Positions 52,001 through 58,444 are shown, counted from the stretch's first letter. The stretch is DNA of 64,000 nt from Glossina fuscipes (GCF_014805625.2 NW_023998464.1:6666541-6730540), one strand, 5' to 3'. The notes: generated by a model from the sequence alone, not told the origin. A program made the numbers and translations.

Positions 52001-53153
52001 CATTTATCAAAATGTTAGGGGCCTAAATTCGAAAATTCGTTCCACTTTTCTAAATTCGGTGCGCTCCTTTGGTTGAATTCGTCTGCGGCTCAATTGCTAT
52101 ACGAGTCGGCTCGTAACAACTTTTTGACAAAGTCTTCTCTTCTGCAACATGAACCGTCAAGTTTTTTAATGGAGTCAGTCAATAGGCGGTAGAAATGTTG
52201 CATCTAACCTGCCATAGTTCCTATGTATGGCACTAAAGCATTGTTACGCATTTACTAAACTACACATTCATAATGCAATGCATGGGCACAACGTGCGTAA
52301 GTGTGTCTTCCCTACTCCCCCGTAAATAGTTAATAATGCACTAACTCTTCTCTAAAGATAAGGAAATCGCAACCTGAAATTATTACGAAACCACTTTTCA
52401 TGTGAACGCCGATTTTATTGATGAAATTTGAATACCTCATCAGTTACTCATATTTCTGTAATGATTTCTTTCGATTTGTCATAATGTCACATAATAGCGT
52501 CTCCAATAATTTGCTGGCAACTGCTCGCAACCAAATGCCTACTCAAGTTAACGATAAACATTTGTATATCGATATTTTGTGTAATCAACGCACATATAAT
52601 TGCGCATTTCCGCATGCAAAGCAAAGAGAAAAAAAAAGAAGAAAGACTAATAACAAAGCAATCCCACGCTATTAAGAATAACTGGCGTTACGCATAGTTG
52701 CTTTCAATCAAATAAAATGAATCAGTCGGGCTCAACAATTTCAACCAACCTTTTTGGTGAGTAATTAAGAAAAAAAAAAAATTATAAAAATTATTCAATA
52801 GATTTTTATATGCACATGTTTTTTGAAGTTTTCATGCACACCTTAACATACAAGCAAGCAATGAGAGTCCACGGCACATATATACCGGAGCTTATCTAAA
52901 TGTGTATAAAACACAACCCAACAAAGCTCATTTAACCATAAATATACATTTGGTGGCGTGCGGGTCTGTTAAAATTTTGCGTTTTTACAGGCAGCCCAAG
53001 CTGTTAGCTATCAAAAATTGTTCGTTTTGCTCATTTATTATCTATTAAAATTCCTTCTTCCGATTCATGTCAAGGAAAAGATGCTACCAGAAGAAAATTA
53101 TTCGAAGCTTACCTTCTTGTACGAGGCCAACACAAATGTGTGATTATCGCCAT
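5658..53153 (-). CDS. spir: spire, actin nucleation factor (partial gene, eight exons)
   Basis: Spire nucleates actin filaments through tandem WH2 motifs and works with formins (cappuccino in flies) through its N-terminal KIND domain, in oocyte polarity and vesicle transport. Exons, in order of transcription: 53113-53153, 20874-20991, 18457-18569, 14066-14183, 13919-13995, 6939-7069, 6754-6865, 5658-5790 (843 nt, 281 codons). Every intron is GT-AG and every junction is in phase. The product runs through the KIND core ([80 protein letters not shown]), which matches my memory of animal Spire closely, to the first WH2 motif ([17 protein letters not shown]). The start codon and first KIND helices lie upstream of 53153. 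The other WH2 motifs, Spir box and FYVE-like finger lie downstream of 5658. Total span exceeds 47 kb because of introns of 32.1, 6.8 and 4.3 kb. The family assignment is firm; the complete transcript is not visible. Confidence 0.93.
5791..6753 (-). other. spire intron (963 bp) with repeat remnant
   Basis: GT-AG intron between the VMVNGD exon and the WH2 exon. The part around 6280-6480 has the style of the dispersed 'TTTATACC...' repeats seen elsewhere but is too diverged to assign. An (AT)n tract lies at 6721-6739, just inside the donor. Confidence 0.85.
6721..6739. repeat. (AT)n microsatellite
   Basis: Uninterrupted AT dinucleotides close to the donor of the 6754-6865 spire exon. Confidence 0.9.
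6754..6865 (-). CDS. spir: spire exon, [10 protein letters not shown] block
   Basis: Acceptor TTTACAG, donor GTTTGA; 112 nt. It encodes [20 protein letters not shown] followed by a segment ending [12 protein letters not shown], which leads into the first WH2 motif in animal Spire proteins. It enters in phase 2 and leaves in phase 0. Confidence 0.95.
6939..7069 (-). CDS. spir: spire exon, KIND-WH2 linker (ARFWVQV block)
   Basis: Acceptor ATTTACAG, donor GTATGT; 131 nt. The peptide starts [20 protein letters not shown] and contains [17 protein letters not shown], the most conserved Spire signature. It enters in phase 0 and leaves in phase 2, spliced across a 73-bp intron to the [13 protein letters not shown] exon. 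Confidence 0.95.
7152..7189. repeat. Perfect 19-bp tandem duplication
   Basis: The unit AATCAGGACTAGGTCCATC occurs twice, head to tail, without a mismatch, about 80 bp into the intron. A recent local duplication is the simplest explanation. Confidence 0.95.
12050..12720 (+). repeat. Dispersed repeat family A copy plus adjoining repeat DNA
   Basis: It contains the family A signature: ACCAATCGATTCAGAATC, then GTCCGTCTATCTGTCTGAT, then an 'ACAGGTCGTAATTTTTCAGA...GATGAAATTT' block. Matching blocks recur at 31.6, 35.2, 45.9 and 61.2 kb. The part from about 12330 on is less certain; it contains two similar segments (about 12510 and 12660) that look like an internal duplication. Confidence 0.7.
12860..13160 (+). 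repeat. Dispersed repeat fragment with terminal hairpin
   Basis: It begins with AGGGTATTTAAAGGTCGGCC and an imperfect hairpin (GTCGGCCTTGCCCGAC at 12877-12892) followed by TCTACTTGTTTT. A second piece carries CCCTACACCACTTTTTATGT and a run of CTGTCCGTCCGC. Similar hairpin-plus-ACTTGTTT ends occur near 48.57 and 54.32 kb. The 112-codon frame across it is repeat DNA, not a gene. Confidence 0.6.
13919..13995 (-). CDS. spir: spire exon, end of KIND helix
   Basis: Acceptor CTTTCCAG, donor GTAAGT; 77 nt. It reads [20 protein letters not shown] and ends GFNDW. The terminal 'DW' followed by 'ARFWVQV' in the next exon reproduces the vertebrate 'ADWARFWVQVMRDL' junction. Phase goes from 1 to 0. Confidence 0.9.
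14066..14183 (-). CDS. spir: spire exon, KIND domain C-terminal half
   Basis: Acceptor CAAACAG, donor GTAAGT; 39 codons plus one base. It contains [20 protein letters not shown], near-identical to the 'HYQAVCRALxAETxELxTFL' block that is diagnostic of Spire KIND domains. It enters in phase 0 and leaves in phase 1. Only a 70-bp intron separates it from the next exon. Confidence 0.95.
14184..18456 (-). other. spire intron (4.27 kb), nothing recognised
   Basis: GT-AG intron, AT-rich. It has short TA and TTTA tracts (14910-14925, about 15515-15540) and an interrupted GATGTA/GAT run (about 18180-18215). No nested gene, transposon end or RNA gene was recognised. Confidence 0.8.
18457..18569 (-). 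CDS. spir: spire exon, acidic KIND loop
   Basis: Acceptor ATTTTCAG, donor GTAAGC; 113 nt. The peptide is strongly acidic ([20 protein letters not shown], then a run ending EFDFVLK). This fits the variable acidic loop in the middle of the KIND domain, followed by the helix that vertebrate SPIRE1 writes as 'RDVMKLC'. It enters in phase 1 and leaves in phase 0, joining the exon that begins ACANH. Confidence 0.88.
18570..20873 (-). other. spire intron (2.30 kb) with GC-richer block
   Basis: GT-AG intron. It contains an AT microsatellite (19549-19587) and a segment at about 20220-20680 that is clearly richer in G and C than its surroundings but matches nothing I recognise. Confidence 0.8.
19549..19587. 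repeat. (TA)n microsatellite
   Basis: Two TA runs separated by TACATACATA. Confidence 0.9.
20874..20991 (-). CDS. spir: spire exon, KIND domain
   Basis: Acceptor CTTTTACAG, donor GTGAGT; 39 codons plus one base. It encodes a KIND helix pair starting [20 protein letters not shown] and including [13 protein letters not shown]. This matches the 'IIYKALDYGL...LEQLIDHM' block of vertebrate SPIRE1. It enters in phase 0 and leaves in phase 1. Confidence 0.92.
22871..22903. repeat. Short tandem repeat, AAAAATGAC unit
   Basis: Three to four imperfect copies of a 9-bp unit; one copy carries GGC in place of GAC. Confidence 0.7.
23832..24035 (+). pseudogene. mariner-family transposase relic
   Basis: An open stretch of 51 codons includes [20 protein letters not shown] followed by TPGEQIVN, and ends at a TAA (23985-23987). 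Continuing in the same frame gives [10 protein letters not shown]. This resembles the region between the two helix-turn-helix motifs of mariner transposases ('FRSG...NLEDxxRxGRPKT...EIAEATNIS'). No inverted repeats or catalytic residues are visible nearby. It is an old fragment, unlike the 32-kb copy. Confidence 0.7.
26262..26279. repeat. Perfect 18-bp palindrome
   Basis: TTAAGACTTAAGTCTTAA is its own reverse complement. There is no T-tract or flanking gene that would make it a terminator, and no function is claimed. Confidence 0.9.
26596..27025 (-). CDS. Unidentified ORF remnant (about 140 codons)
   Basis: An open minus-strand frame containing [20 protein letters not shown] and, near its end, [17 protein letters not shown]. 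It is rich in Lys, Asn and Ser, is longer than most chance frames here, and extends upstream of the ATG to about 27025. No domain, splice site or promoter is recognised. It could be a decayed transposon or gene fragment, or chance. Confidence 0.2.
28090..28331 (+). pseudogene. Cytochrome P450 N-terminal fragment (CYP3/CYP6-like)
   Basis: An ATG opens a hydrophobic membrane anchor (residues about 5-22), then [17 protein letters not shown] and [20 protein letters not shown]. This is the 'YWKxRGI...DxxRxxYxxYxxxAPxxGF' layout at the start of insect microsomal CYP6-type P450s, which oxidise hormones and xenobiotics at the ER. The expected loop after HAKPKYG is short. After [10 protein letters not shown] the frame stops, but a +1/-1 shift gives [10 protein letters not shown], the next P450 strand, so there is a frameshift at about 28305. 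The P450 match ends at about 28331, where a caspase sequence begins. No heme-binding FxxGxxxC region is present, so it cannot be functional. Confidence 0.75.
28332..28828 (+). pseudogene. Executioner caspase fragment (Drice/Dcp-1-like), broken
   Basis: Two exons, 28332-28584 and 28653-28828, joined in phase 1. Exon 1 reads [31 protein letters not shown], then a TAA (28443-28445), [19 protein letters not shown], and [18 protein letters not shown]. Exon 2 reads [20 protein letters not shown] and [13 protein letters not shown], and stops about 35-40 residues short. The order matches the p20 end, the TETD/G interdomain site and the p10 subunit of fly effector caspases. The Gln of the active-site QACRG is replaced by a stop codon; the catalytic Cys codon (28449-28451) remains. 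The HGE histidine region and everything before it are missing, replaced by the P450 fragment. The intron (68 bp) has a poly-A run where a pyrimidine tract is expected. It is a pseudogene that retains an intron. Confidence 0.87.
29191..29240. repeat. Imperfect GGT/AGC trinucleotide repeat
   Basis: GGTGGTGTTGGTGGT runs into AGCAGAAGCAGTAGCAGCAG. It lies in non-coding DNA between the caspase and Rrp1 pseudogenes. Confidence 0.8.
30218..30291 (+). other. Intron 1 of Rrp1 pseudogene
   Basis: 74 nt, donor AGAG/GTAAAA and acceptor CATCTTGCAG, joined in phase 1 so that the frame continues VSRSKKAAM. Retained splice sites show this copy was not made from mRNA. Confidence 0.75.
31590..31870 (+). repeat. 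Dispersed repeat family A copy
   Basis: It contains GACCCACCTTTACGTTCGAT, GGTCGGTCTGTCTGATGTCT, CAAACTACAAGTCGCAATTT and ACGTGTTTTGGCCCAAATCC followed by AAATGCTATCGAAAATGG. The last two blocks match the copy at 45790-46090 (opposite strand) almost base for base. Confidence 0.85.
32061..32607 (+). mobile_element. mariner (DD34D) internal-deletion derivative, 547 bp
   Basis: The ends are inverted repeats of about 26-28 bp: TTAGTTTGGGAAAAAAGAAA on the left, and CTTTTTCCCCAAACTAA closing the right. A TA lies on each side (32059-32060 and 32608-32609), the hallmark target-site duplication of Tc1/mariner elements. Inside, an ATG at 32246 opens the transposase N-terminal helix-turn-helix ([27 protein letters not shown]). 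From 32431, in another frame, [20 protein letters not shown] and [12 protein letters not shown] carry the second catalytic Asp (codon 32446-32448). The middle of the transposase, including the first catalytic Asp, and the C-terminus are deleted. It is non-autonomous but could be moved by a related active enzyme. It sits in an intron of the Rrp1 pseudogene. Confidence 0.92.
32685..33060 (-). repeat. Probable dispersed repeat copy
   Basis: The left end TTTATTATACCCTCCGTCGA and the right end CAGATAAAATAGTCGGCCAT have the style of dispersed family ends elsewhere in the window, and the middle carries the CTTTGTCTGTGCGAGC type of motif. A 135-codon minus frame crosses it but encodes nothing recognised. 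Confidence 0.45.
33658..33708 (+). other. Short intron of Rrp1 pseudogene
   Basis: 51 nt with donor GTTTGACG and acceptor TGTTTTCCAG, typical of minimal fly introns. Splicing in phase 1 yields [14 protein letters not shown], a basic run expected just before the nuclease domain. Confidence 0.65.
34306..34360. repeat. Imperfect TTGAAAATGT tandem repeat
   Basis: Four to five diverged copies of a TTGAAAATG(T) unit just upstream of a possible small exon at 34481. Confidence 0.6.
34481..34555 (+). CDS. Possible small first exon, unidentified
   Basis: ATG in the context TTTATCATGTCG opens [20 protein letters not shown] followed by VAENP, then a donor-like G/GTAAAT. A Lys-rich start with a donor is suggestive, but no downstream exon was found and 25 codons can be chance. 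It is not similar to the Rrp1 pieces just upstream. Confidence 0.15.
34751..34810. repeat. 10-bp tandem repeat (TNNTAAACAG)
   Basis: Five consecutive copies of a unit such as TTTTAAACAG or TTGTAAACAG. The array is bracketed by two copies of CCAGATCGAAAGC (34732-34744 and about 34826-34838). Confidence 0.85.
35210..35450 (+). repeat. Dispersed repeat family A copy (diverged)
   Basis: TAGATCCACCTATTATTATA, CGATCGGTTCAGAATAGATC and GGTATTTGGATGAAATTTCC appear in the same order as in the 12.1, 31.6 and 61.2 kb copies. Confidence 0.65.
38670..38890 (-). repeat. Dispersed repeat family A copy (diverged, reversed)
   Basis: Read on the minus strand it has CGGTCCGTCTGTCCGTGTGC, then TTAGCAGAACTGCATCTAAT, the same style of CGTCTGTCCG core. 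The flanks are too diverged for confident end points. Confidence 0.45.
39014..39217 (+). pseudogene. Coding-like remnant of unknown family
   Basis: A 67-codon open stretch with protein-like composition ([54 protein letters not shown]) after a splice-like CATCTTTCAG at 38981-38990. Just upstream another frame gives [20 protein letters not shown], so the two could be halves of one frameshifted exon. I do not recognise the family. The 96-codon minus frame over the same bases is judged its shadow. Confidence 0.25.
40063..42990 (-). mobile_element. Non-LTR retrotransposon (Jockey/CR1-type), 5'-truncated or degenerate
   Basis: The 3' end is marked by a (TTTA)n tract at 40065-40099, which on the minus strand is the AAAT-type repeat tail many insect non-LTR elements carry. 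Next comes a T-rich 3' UTR, then the reverse transcriptase ORF (40403-42949). There is no RNase H domain. The 5' limit is unclear: the endonuclease domain is mostly missing. A 9-bp AGCAATACG occurs at 40054-40062, immediately outside the tail, and again at 43202-43210, so the insertion may extend to about 43201 with that target duplication. The element is in the same orientation as spire. Confidence 0.85.
40403..42949 (-). CDS. Reverse transcriptase ORF2 of non-LTR element, endonuclease incomplete
   Basis: 848 codons without a stop. Residues about 80-120 ([24 protein letters not shown]) are the end of the APE-type endonuclease domain, in which the final SDH appears as EDPYH. The earlier catalytic parts are absent. 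Residues about 350-640 are the reverse transcriptase: [57 protein letters not shown] (Asp 481), [20 protein letters not shown], and the polymerase core YADD at 568-571. The thumb/C-terminal region contains [15 protein letters not shown] (about 689-703). The enzyme copies element RNA at a nicked genomic target. Without a complete endonuclease this copy should not retrotranspose on its own, but the open frame suggests recent insertion. Confidence 0.9.
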   Translation of the reverse strand: MYLYSFVLTLRVDFGNALLEFYNFYLKYVRIYIDSASALSVSSRYKHLCISGCLIPSSTSDKAVVFFNELFDNNLVQYNGTPNCNGRFLDLCFANFPEVCVNRCFPFSLPEDPYHPALGVSFHYKYVSSLNLYNVPNSNFSYQRYDFHKINVSILKSHLSHFVLDFSEGSIDSLLSSFYNVLNQAISASVPIKQSRTRSKDPPWFNKTIKYYKNRKNKLFKKFSKSGSSFDYFAYSLARHKFNSLNRQYYCRYLQFVKSSLFSNPKYFFKFVNSKRKISINPSFVSFDGSESSDDFESSNLFAEYFRQNFSTANFDLSENYPYSISNSVSIPNFVISENDVFEGLNSLKYNCSPGPDGIPSCVLISCAGELCDVISKIFNKSLNLGVFPLCWKTSFLIPIHKSGSRQLVENYRGIAKLSVLPKLFERIVAQHIAFSMKLYISPFQHGFRKGRSTVTNLLEFTSHVFKAFSSGSRTDVIYTDFSKAFDMVNHRLLRFKIQTSGFPLFLVEWLSSYLYGRSFRVLFNLITSDEFPVTSGVPQGSHLGPILFNLYINDLPFAIKFSKILMYADDVKLFTSFSVESQSHHLQSDLNNLVAWCSLNLLKLNLNKCKKLSFLRRKSFSTQYFIDSHRLEDVDSFIDLGVLFDYRLRFNLHIESSLSKARSTLGFIKRWSKELDDPYITKRLYTCLVRPILEYASVVWSPSYRCYVGSIEPIQKQFLLFALRNLGWDPISPLPPYENRLLLLSLPSLEKRRFVLGVSFLIKLINGAIDSPALLREICFNVPNRFSRHFMLIKLSQCKYNFELFNPLRVVCKNLNDVYHLFSVTDSLKSIKAILLNKRDLPMSYLN
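45790..46090 (-). repeat. Dispersed repeat family A copy (reversed)
   Basis: On the minus strand: GACCCAACTTTTATCGATTC, CTGTCTGTCCGTCTGTCTTG, GGTCGCAACTTTTGCAATAT, ACGTGTTTTGGCCGAAGGAC, then GAATGCTATTGAAAATGG. The order and sequence match the plus-strand copy at 31590-31870. The 167-codon minus frame (45804-46307) is repeat DNA. Confidence 0.85.
47760..48005 (-). pseudogene. Decayed coding remnant, family not recognised
   Basis: Starting at an ATG (48003-48005, context AGACAATGTC) one minus frame reads [10 protein letters not shown], stop, [20 protein letters not shown] and [14 protein letters not shown], stop, [20 protein letters not shown], then [15 protein letters not shown]. Both internal stops are TGA where a single C-to-T change would come from CGA (Arg), which is how a once-coding frame commonly decays. 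Base composition is richer in G and C than the surroundings. I cannot name the protein; it may be a transposon or duplicated gene fragment. Confidence 0.4.
48157..48177. repeat. 7-bp triplicate ACGCCTT
   Basis: Three perfect head-to-tail copies. Confidence 0.9.
48555..48985 (+). repeat. Dispersed repeat fragments (family B and hairpin end)
   Basis: GGTTAGAGCCGAGTATAATC followed by TTCTTACTTGTTT (48555-48597) is the hairpin-plus-ACTTGTTT end type. From 48785 a GTGTGGGCGTTGCAAGCGTG and AACTTATTTTGCAAGTTTGT segment resembles the family B copy at 49.2 kb. Confidence 0.5.
49150..49430 (+). repeat. Dispersed repeat family B copy
   Basis: GGCGTGGCCTTCGATTAATT, CCAACGTTTCTGCCAAACTT, ACAGACGGACGAACCTAAAT, CGATTCAGAATTTGATGCTG and GAGCGTTGCAAACTTTTCGA follow each other. 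This fits, from memory, a repeat common in higher flies that ends '...GGACGGACATGGCTAAATCGACTCAG...' and '...GGTGTTACAAACTTCG'. A shorter relative is at 60.4 kb. Confidence 0.7.
51675..52060 (+). pseudogene. Non-LTR reverse transcriptase relic, rearranged
   Basis: [18 protein letters not shown] corresponds to the polymerase core (YADD changed to FADY). Later frames give YWCREL, then [20 protein letters not shown], very close to [15 protein letters not shown] in the intact element at 40.4 kb, so both belong to one family. Directly after this, [20 protein letters not shown] is the typical start of the element's endonuclease domain, which should lie far upstream. Frameshifts and stops separate the blocks. 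Confidence 0.75.
52716..52755 (+). CDS. Possible tiny first exon, unidentified
   Basis: ATG opens [13 protein letters not shown] and meets a good donor (TTTG/GTGAGT). No matching downstream exon was found on the plus strand. It is likely chance and is listed because the donor is strong. Confidence 0.1.
53113..53153 (-). CDS. spir: spire exon, 41-nt microexon (early KIND)
   Basis: This is the most 5' spire exon placed. It is flanked by TTTTCAG and GTAAGC. Entered in phase 1 it reads (D)[13 protein letters not shown] and ends in phase 0, exactly what the 20874-20991 exon needs. In vertebrate Spire a comparable 'DG' loop stretch precedes the helix that begins the next exon. It is the weakest exon by homology because it is so short; support comes from splice sites, phase and position. 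Confidence 0.7.
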
Positions 53154-54299
53154 CTGAAAATTGAAAAAAAAAAAAAAAACAAAAGGTTAAAAATTTATTA
53201 ACGCATTATTGGCAATAAAACTCATTTTAAATACTTCACCTGATCACGGCAGATCGTTTACTTTTATGATTTAAATGTGTTTATTTTTAGATCTCTAATT
53301 TTTTCCATTTTGTTTTGTATTTTATGCTTGTTAAACTGGTTAAGTGAGATTGCTTTAGTGCGCTTTGTGGCGAGCTTTCGCTTCAACCTAAACTGTGTAA
53401 GTAGTATGAAGTCGTAAAAAAAGAATATGATATACAAATATCACCATCTGCCAAGCGTAATGGTATAAGCTTTAAATAGAAGAAGAAATGTGTATATATG
53501 TATGCATAAGGTTATGCCCGTGTGTTCATACGAAGTTCATATGAACTCCCTGAAGAGTCGCGAAACTATCTTGCCCATTGGTTGATTTCATATTTGCGCG
53601 GGAACTTTTAAATGGCTTTGCGATATATATCCCCTAAAACCAATTTTTTCCTTTCTTTCTTCTCTGTGCCCAGTTGTTGAGGGCAAACAATTATAATCAA
53701 TGAAAAAGTTATATGCCAAATATCGAGTTTCTATTCACCCTTTGACGGCCTAATAAGAACAGAAATAAGAAATTTGAATACTTTATAAGGCCGCTTATTT
53801 CCATTACTCTCTTTAATGCGAATTTAGGCCGTACGAAGTATAGCGTTAAGTAACTAATTTTAGATCATTATATGTTACCTGTAGATCAATAGCAACTAGT
53901 ATAGAGGATATATGGATATATTAAGCCTGGTTATAGATTAGTCCTTACCATCAACACTTTAGCTGTCGAAGTAAAAATATTCTGGGGCCAGATCACAAGA
54001 ACGTCCCTGATTTTCGTAACTTAAAAACGTTGTTACACCCTGCACACACACACACTTCCGACCGGCCAGTGAAACTTTTTGCATCCCCTCTCGTATAACC
54101 TTTCCTGCGGAAACTGAATCTTCGTATAAAAAAAAAAGAAGTAAATTGATATAGAAATCAACCTCACTGAATTTGAACCCTGTAAGTCGATTATTTGGTT
54201 ACCATCGGGCTCTCATGAAAAGTATGGCTTTGCATGAAAATAATGTGTTACTTTTCGCTCATTATTACCAAAACGAATGAATAATTTTATTAGGCGATG

Positions 54300-54360
54300 T
54301 AGTACAGGGTATCTAATAGTAGGCCTTGTCCGATTATAAGGCTTTCACTTGTTTTATAAT
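54300..54360 (+). repeat. Hairpin-type dispersed repeat end
   Basis: AGGGTATCTAATAGTAGGCC, TTGTCCGATTATAAGGCTTT, CACTTGTTTTATAAT. It has the same layout as the ends at 12.88 and 48.57 kb. Confidence 0.5.
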
Positions 54361-57300
54361 CAAATTGATGTTCAAGAGTTTGATTGCGTGGGAGAAAAAG
54401 GAGGGGAGACAATTGTTCCAAAACAGCGAATTTGATACATATCCACAAAATTATTAGATGAAAATATTGTTTTCTCTTACGATAAGAAAGTGAGCGCAAA
54501 CGCCATAATACGGCTACAGTAAGAAAAGATCTTTTTTAGTAAAAGTTTGCGTTTTCAATGCTTTAGTCTAGCAAACTGTCTCCGACTCACAATGTAATGC
54601 TCTTGAAGCTTTTGGCCGTTTTTCAATTTATGTCATAACTTATTTAATCCAGATTCTTTTGATATCCAAACTTACTGACACTTACTTACTGAATTTAGCC
54701 TTTTAGTGCGATCAGAGTGCATATGTAATCACAACAGTTTTGGTTACTTCGTGGTCAATCTGTGATGCTAACAACTTAGTTTCCTTGAAAGTGCTCTTAA
54801 AGGATAGCCGAAGCTAGCAATTTTTTTTTTCGTATTGTGTTATACGACCCTTTAGAAAATTCACTTTGTCGCTTTTCTTCGAGCTAATGTTATTCGTATT
54901 CGTAATTCAATCGTACCTCGTTCTCAAGCGCAAACAAGAAACTTTACATCTCAATATCGACCAATCATTGACACGCTATCGAATACCATCAACTTAAAAT
55001 GGAAAATCGATCCAGCTCGATAAGGGGAACCGTAAACCAACCTTAGACTTTATATTAATAACAATGTATGACTGGTTTACTGTGCCCGATTTTCGACCCG
55101 ATATGGCATTTATTCGACTCTTGTGATTAAAGTATTTTAGCTCATGGACTATCGAAATTGGATTATTTTGAAATAGTTATTTTATGACGGGCAGACAAGA
55201 TTGCTAGAATGTAAGAAGGGTCTATCCGAAGCCGTTCTGAGCATACGCGCACATCAACAAGTTTGCAAACATATATATAAGAAAAATCATTTTAGTGAAT
55301 TGATTGGTATTTAATTAATAATTTTAAAAACAAGTAGCCTACGTTCTCTCGCAAAACATCATTGCTCTCTTAATAAAAAAAAAAAAAACAGTGCATATTT
55401 TTTGCTCTATCTGAAGAAAATTTTGCGTATCCAAGCTCATTGGACTTAATTGCAACGGATAAGAACGTTGTACTTGCCTTAAATATTCATCTCATCCACA
55501 AAACTTACACAAGAATACGTTTTCACATTGAAACTGCATCGTCACTGAAACCACACTTATATAAAAGGTCTACCTATTTTTTTTTTTACAAATAATTTGT
55601 ACTACATTTCAGATTAACGTCTGATACACAAGATCAATCCTAAGTAATTTTTTGCAAGATGAGATCAATGTTTTAACTGGGCTTCACAAATTTCCAAACT
55701 TCATTTATGCTATCAAAATAAGACGCATACGCGTGGCACGTTCTTGCCATTTTCCGCAGAGGCGACAACTGTCAACTTAAATCAACCGAGTAATAAACCT
55801 AATGATTGTGCATATCAGATGAAAATTAATTTTTAAATTTTTTTGAGAAAATGTTTACATAAATTTGCTCTAATGCAGCTTCGCGCACACACTTATAGAA
55901 AATGTTGTTGGTCGTTTGAACAGCATATTAGCATCGTTAAGAAAGGCATTTTTAATAAATGAATGGAAGTTAAATTGAAATAATCATATCGACTTTCCGA
56001 CAGAGAGAGAGTGTTTATTACCAAAAACTAATGGTGGCCCATACGTCATAAGTCTCTAAAGTAATTATACGCAGTTTTTCATTTGCAGTAGAATATTAAA
56101 ACAAGTAAACAAGTTTCAAGTATCAAATCACTGCCGACATCATGTACAGGTTTATTCGCTCATTTGTGTACGTACTTTTGTCGATATAAAGGAAATTTTA
56201 ACACTGCATTAATACAACAGAAAGAGCATTTTCTTGAAAGAAATAAATCGACTTGAAATCTGACAATCGCACATATATATATATATGAAATGGATGAATT
56301 AATGCTTAACTTTCCAGAGGTGTTTCTGCAAGCCATTGATTGAATAGCTAGCTAGCTGGCTAACTGCCCCTACTTTGTAATTATCTATCAATAATGAATT
56401 GTACGATCCAAGTGCCAATGTCAATCGCAATATCCGTACTTATGTACATTTTTTATGTACATACTTTATTCAACACATTTTACATAGCCGGTGGTCACCA
56501 CCATGCACCTGTTCAGTCAGGTGTGGGTCTGTTTATAATGTCTTGCTGCCAGCAAATCAATATAAATGCAGTAATAGTTTTACGGGTTTGGATCACGCCC
56601 GTTTGATTAATCGGACTGCACTTCTTACTCTTTTCTTTTCTTATTTAACCAATTCAGGTACATTTCCACACGTCTATTAAACTCTTTATTCGAGTAAAGA
56701 AAATTGTAGATAATGAAACGATAAAAGCACAACACAAAAAAAAAAAAAAAAAATGTAGGAAAAAACGTATACTTATTTTTTTTTTCTTTGTTGATTAAAA
56801 GACAAATGCGTTCAAGCACTCAACGTCGACCAACGATAATATTAGGAGTATGTGTGTATGTATTGTGTATTAGTACAATTAGAAACATTTATGCCTTGAT
56901 TTAAAATTAAAAAAACTTATATATATATAATGAAAGCTTTTTCAATTTTTGCAAATTAAATTTACACCGAAAGTTTATCTGCTACTATCTTAGGTTAAGT
57001 TTGTACGGTAGGCATATGTTATGCAATTATAGAGACCTTGGAAAATATTGTACGCACAGATTACATTGAATATGCTATTATAAGATGACCTGTGGTGTTG
57101 CGGACACAAAGAGGGACTTGCTATGTGGATTAAATAATTAAACGGATGTTGTCAAGCGGTGGTTTTCGTTTAAAACAGCAAATATTAACAACTTTTGTTT
57201 AAGGGCTGACTTACTTGATACTTTAACATGACGTGACAGACAGCAGGGACAGGAGTGATTTTACGACCGTACTCATGCCTTCCACATAAAGATTGAGAAG

Positions 57301-58444
57301 AATACGTTTTATATTATGTATATTGTTTATATAGATATATGAAATATTGACGATCCTTTCGTTTTGCTCGCCAATTTGCTCGTTGAAAATATCGACTGCC
57401 GTGTTTTAGGTGTCCATCTGCAAAAAATTGCTTGTTGGTATTCTTTTGGGTGCAGCAATTTATGTAGACATGATTCCGAAGTGATTACTTTTGGTTTCGA
57501 ATAAAACGTTCGTCAAAAATAAATACTCGAACTACTTTCTCTTTAATTTTCTTGGCAGCAGGAATACCAAAAGACGAGCACTTGCGAAACTCAAGTCCAT
57601 CAATATCTGCGTTGGATCAGCTTTTCTTGAACAAATATACACATATTTGGCGCGTGTTCGACAAATAATTTTTTATTGAAAATAAAATTAAGGTTTATCC
57701 CATTTATCCCAAATGGCTGTTGAAACTTTGCTTAACGAAAGAAACATTTTTTTTAAATTTTTTGTCTCAAATGTAATGATAGTGCTCAAGCAACGAAGAC
57801 AATGGAATAAGGCAGCAAATTATTTCATTTTTCTTTACTTTGACCGACCTTTTGAAGATAAGCTTGTAGTACTATTTACTCAATGTGCTTATTCTTTAAT
57901 GAGAGTTTTGCGAAAATGCTTAATCTCGCCATTCTCCCGTTGCCATGCTTGAGCTAAATAAATGAAATGTCAACAAAATGTTAAAGAAACTTGTAATTTC
58001 AAACCTGTTTACTTAAGTATACGTAGACGTCGTAAAGACTTTTCCTTTCGTTTTTTATGCGGTTTATATTTTTCTGATGTTATATACGATAGTATTCAGC
58101 TTATATATGAAAATTTGTGACTTCGAAGACCGGGAAAAATTTAGTGTTCAAATTGAAATATCAAAAAACGTCTAACATTACCTTTAGTTTGTAGGAAAAG
58201 TTCTTATTAGGGGTACCCATAAGTAATCAATTATTTTCATATAATTTCTTTTGCCCTTGATTCTGCACCGATCTTTGGAGAGGAGACTCGTATTCTTTTA
58301 TAGTTTCGAGTAAAGCCGTCTGTGTAGTAATTTGTCTAAAAAGTAAAATTTATTTTAAAACTAAGAAAGTTTGCTGATGATAATTATAATCTCGCTGACA
58401 GGCCTTGAAATGAACGAGTAGTTGAATTTGACCATAAAAAACCT

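Larger units (their letters stand above)
20992..53112 (-). other. Giant spire intron (32.1 kb) hosting nested elements
   Basis: It is bounded by an acceptor at 20992 and a donor at 53112, with phase 0 on both sides. Nearly all pseudogenes and mobile elements of the window are inside it, mostly on the plus strand, opposite to spire. Intronic stretches without any recognised feature include 20992-23831, 24040-27700, 35450-38660, 43210-45790 and 49430-51670. Confidence 0.85.

Noticed and set aside
57713..57952. 79-codon plus frame
   Set aside because: Reasonable composition but no motif, no homologous memory and no splice or promoter context.
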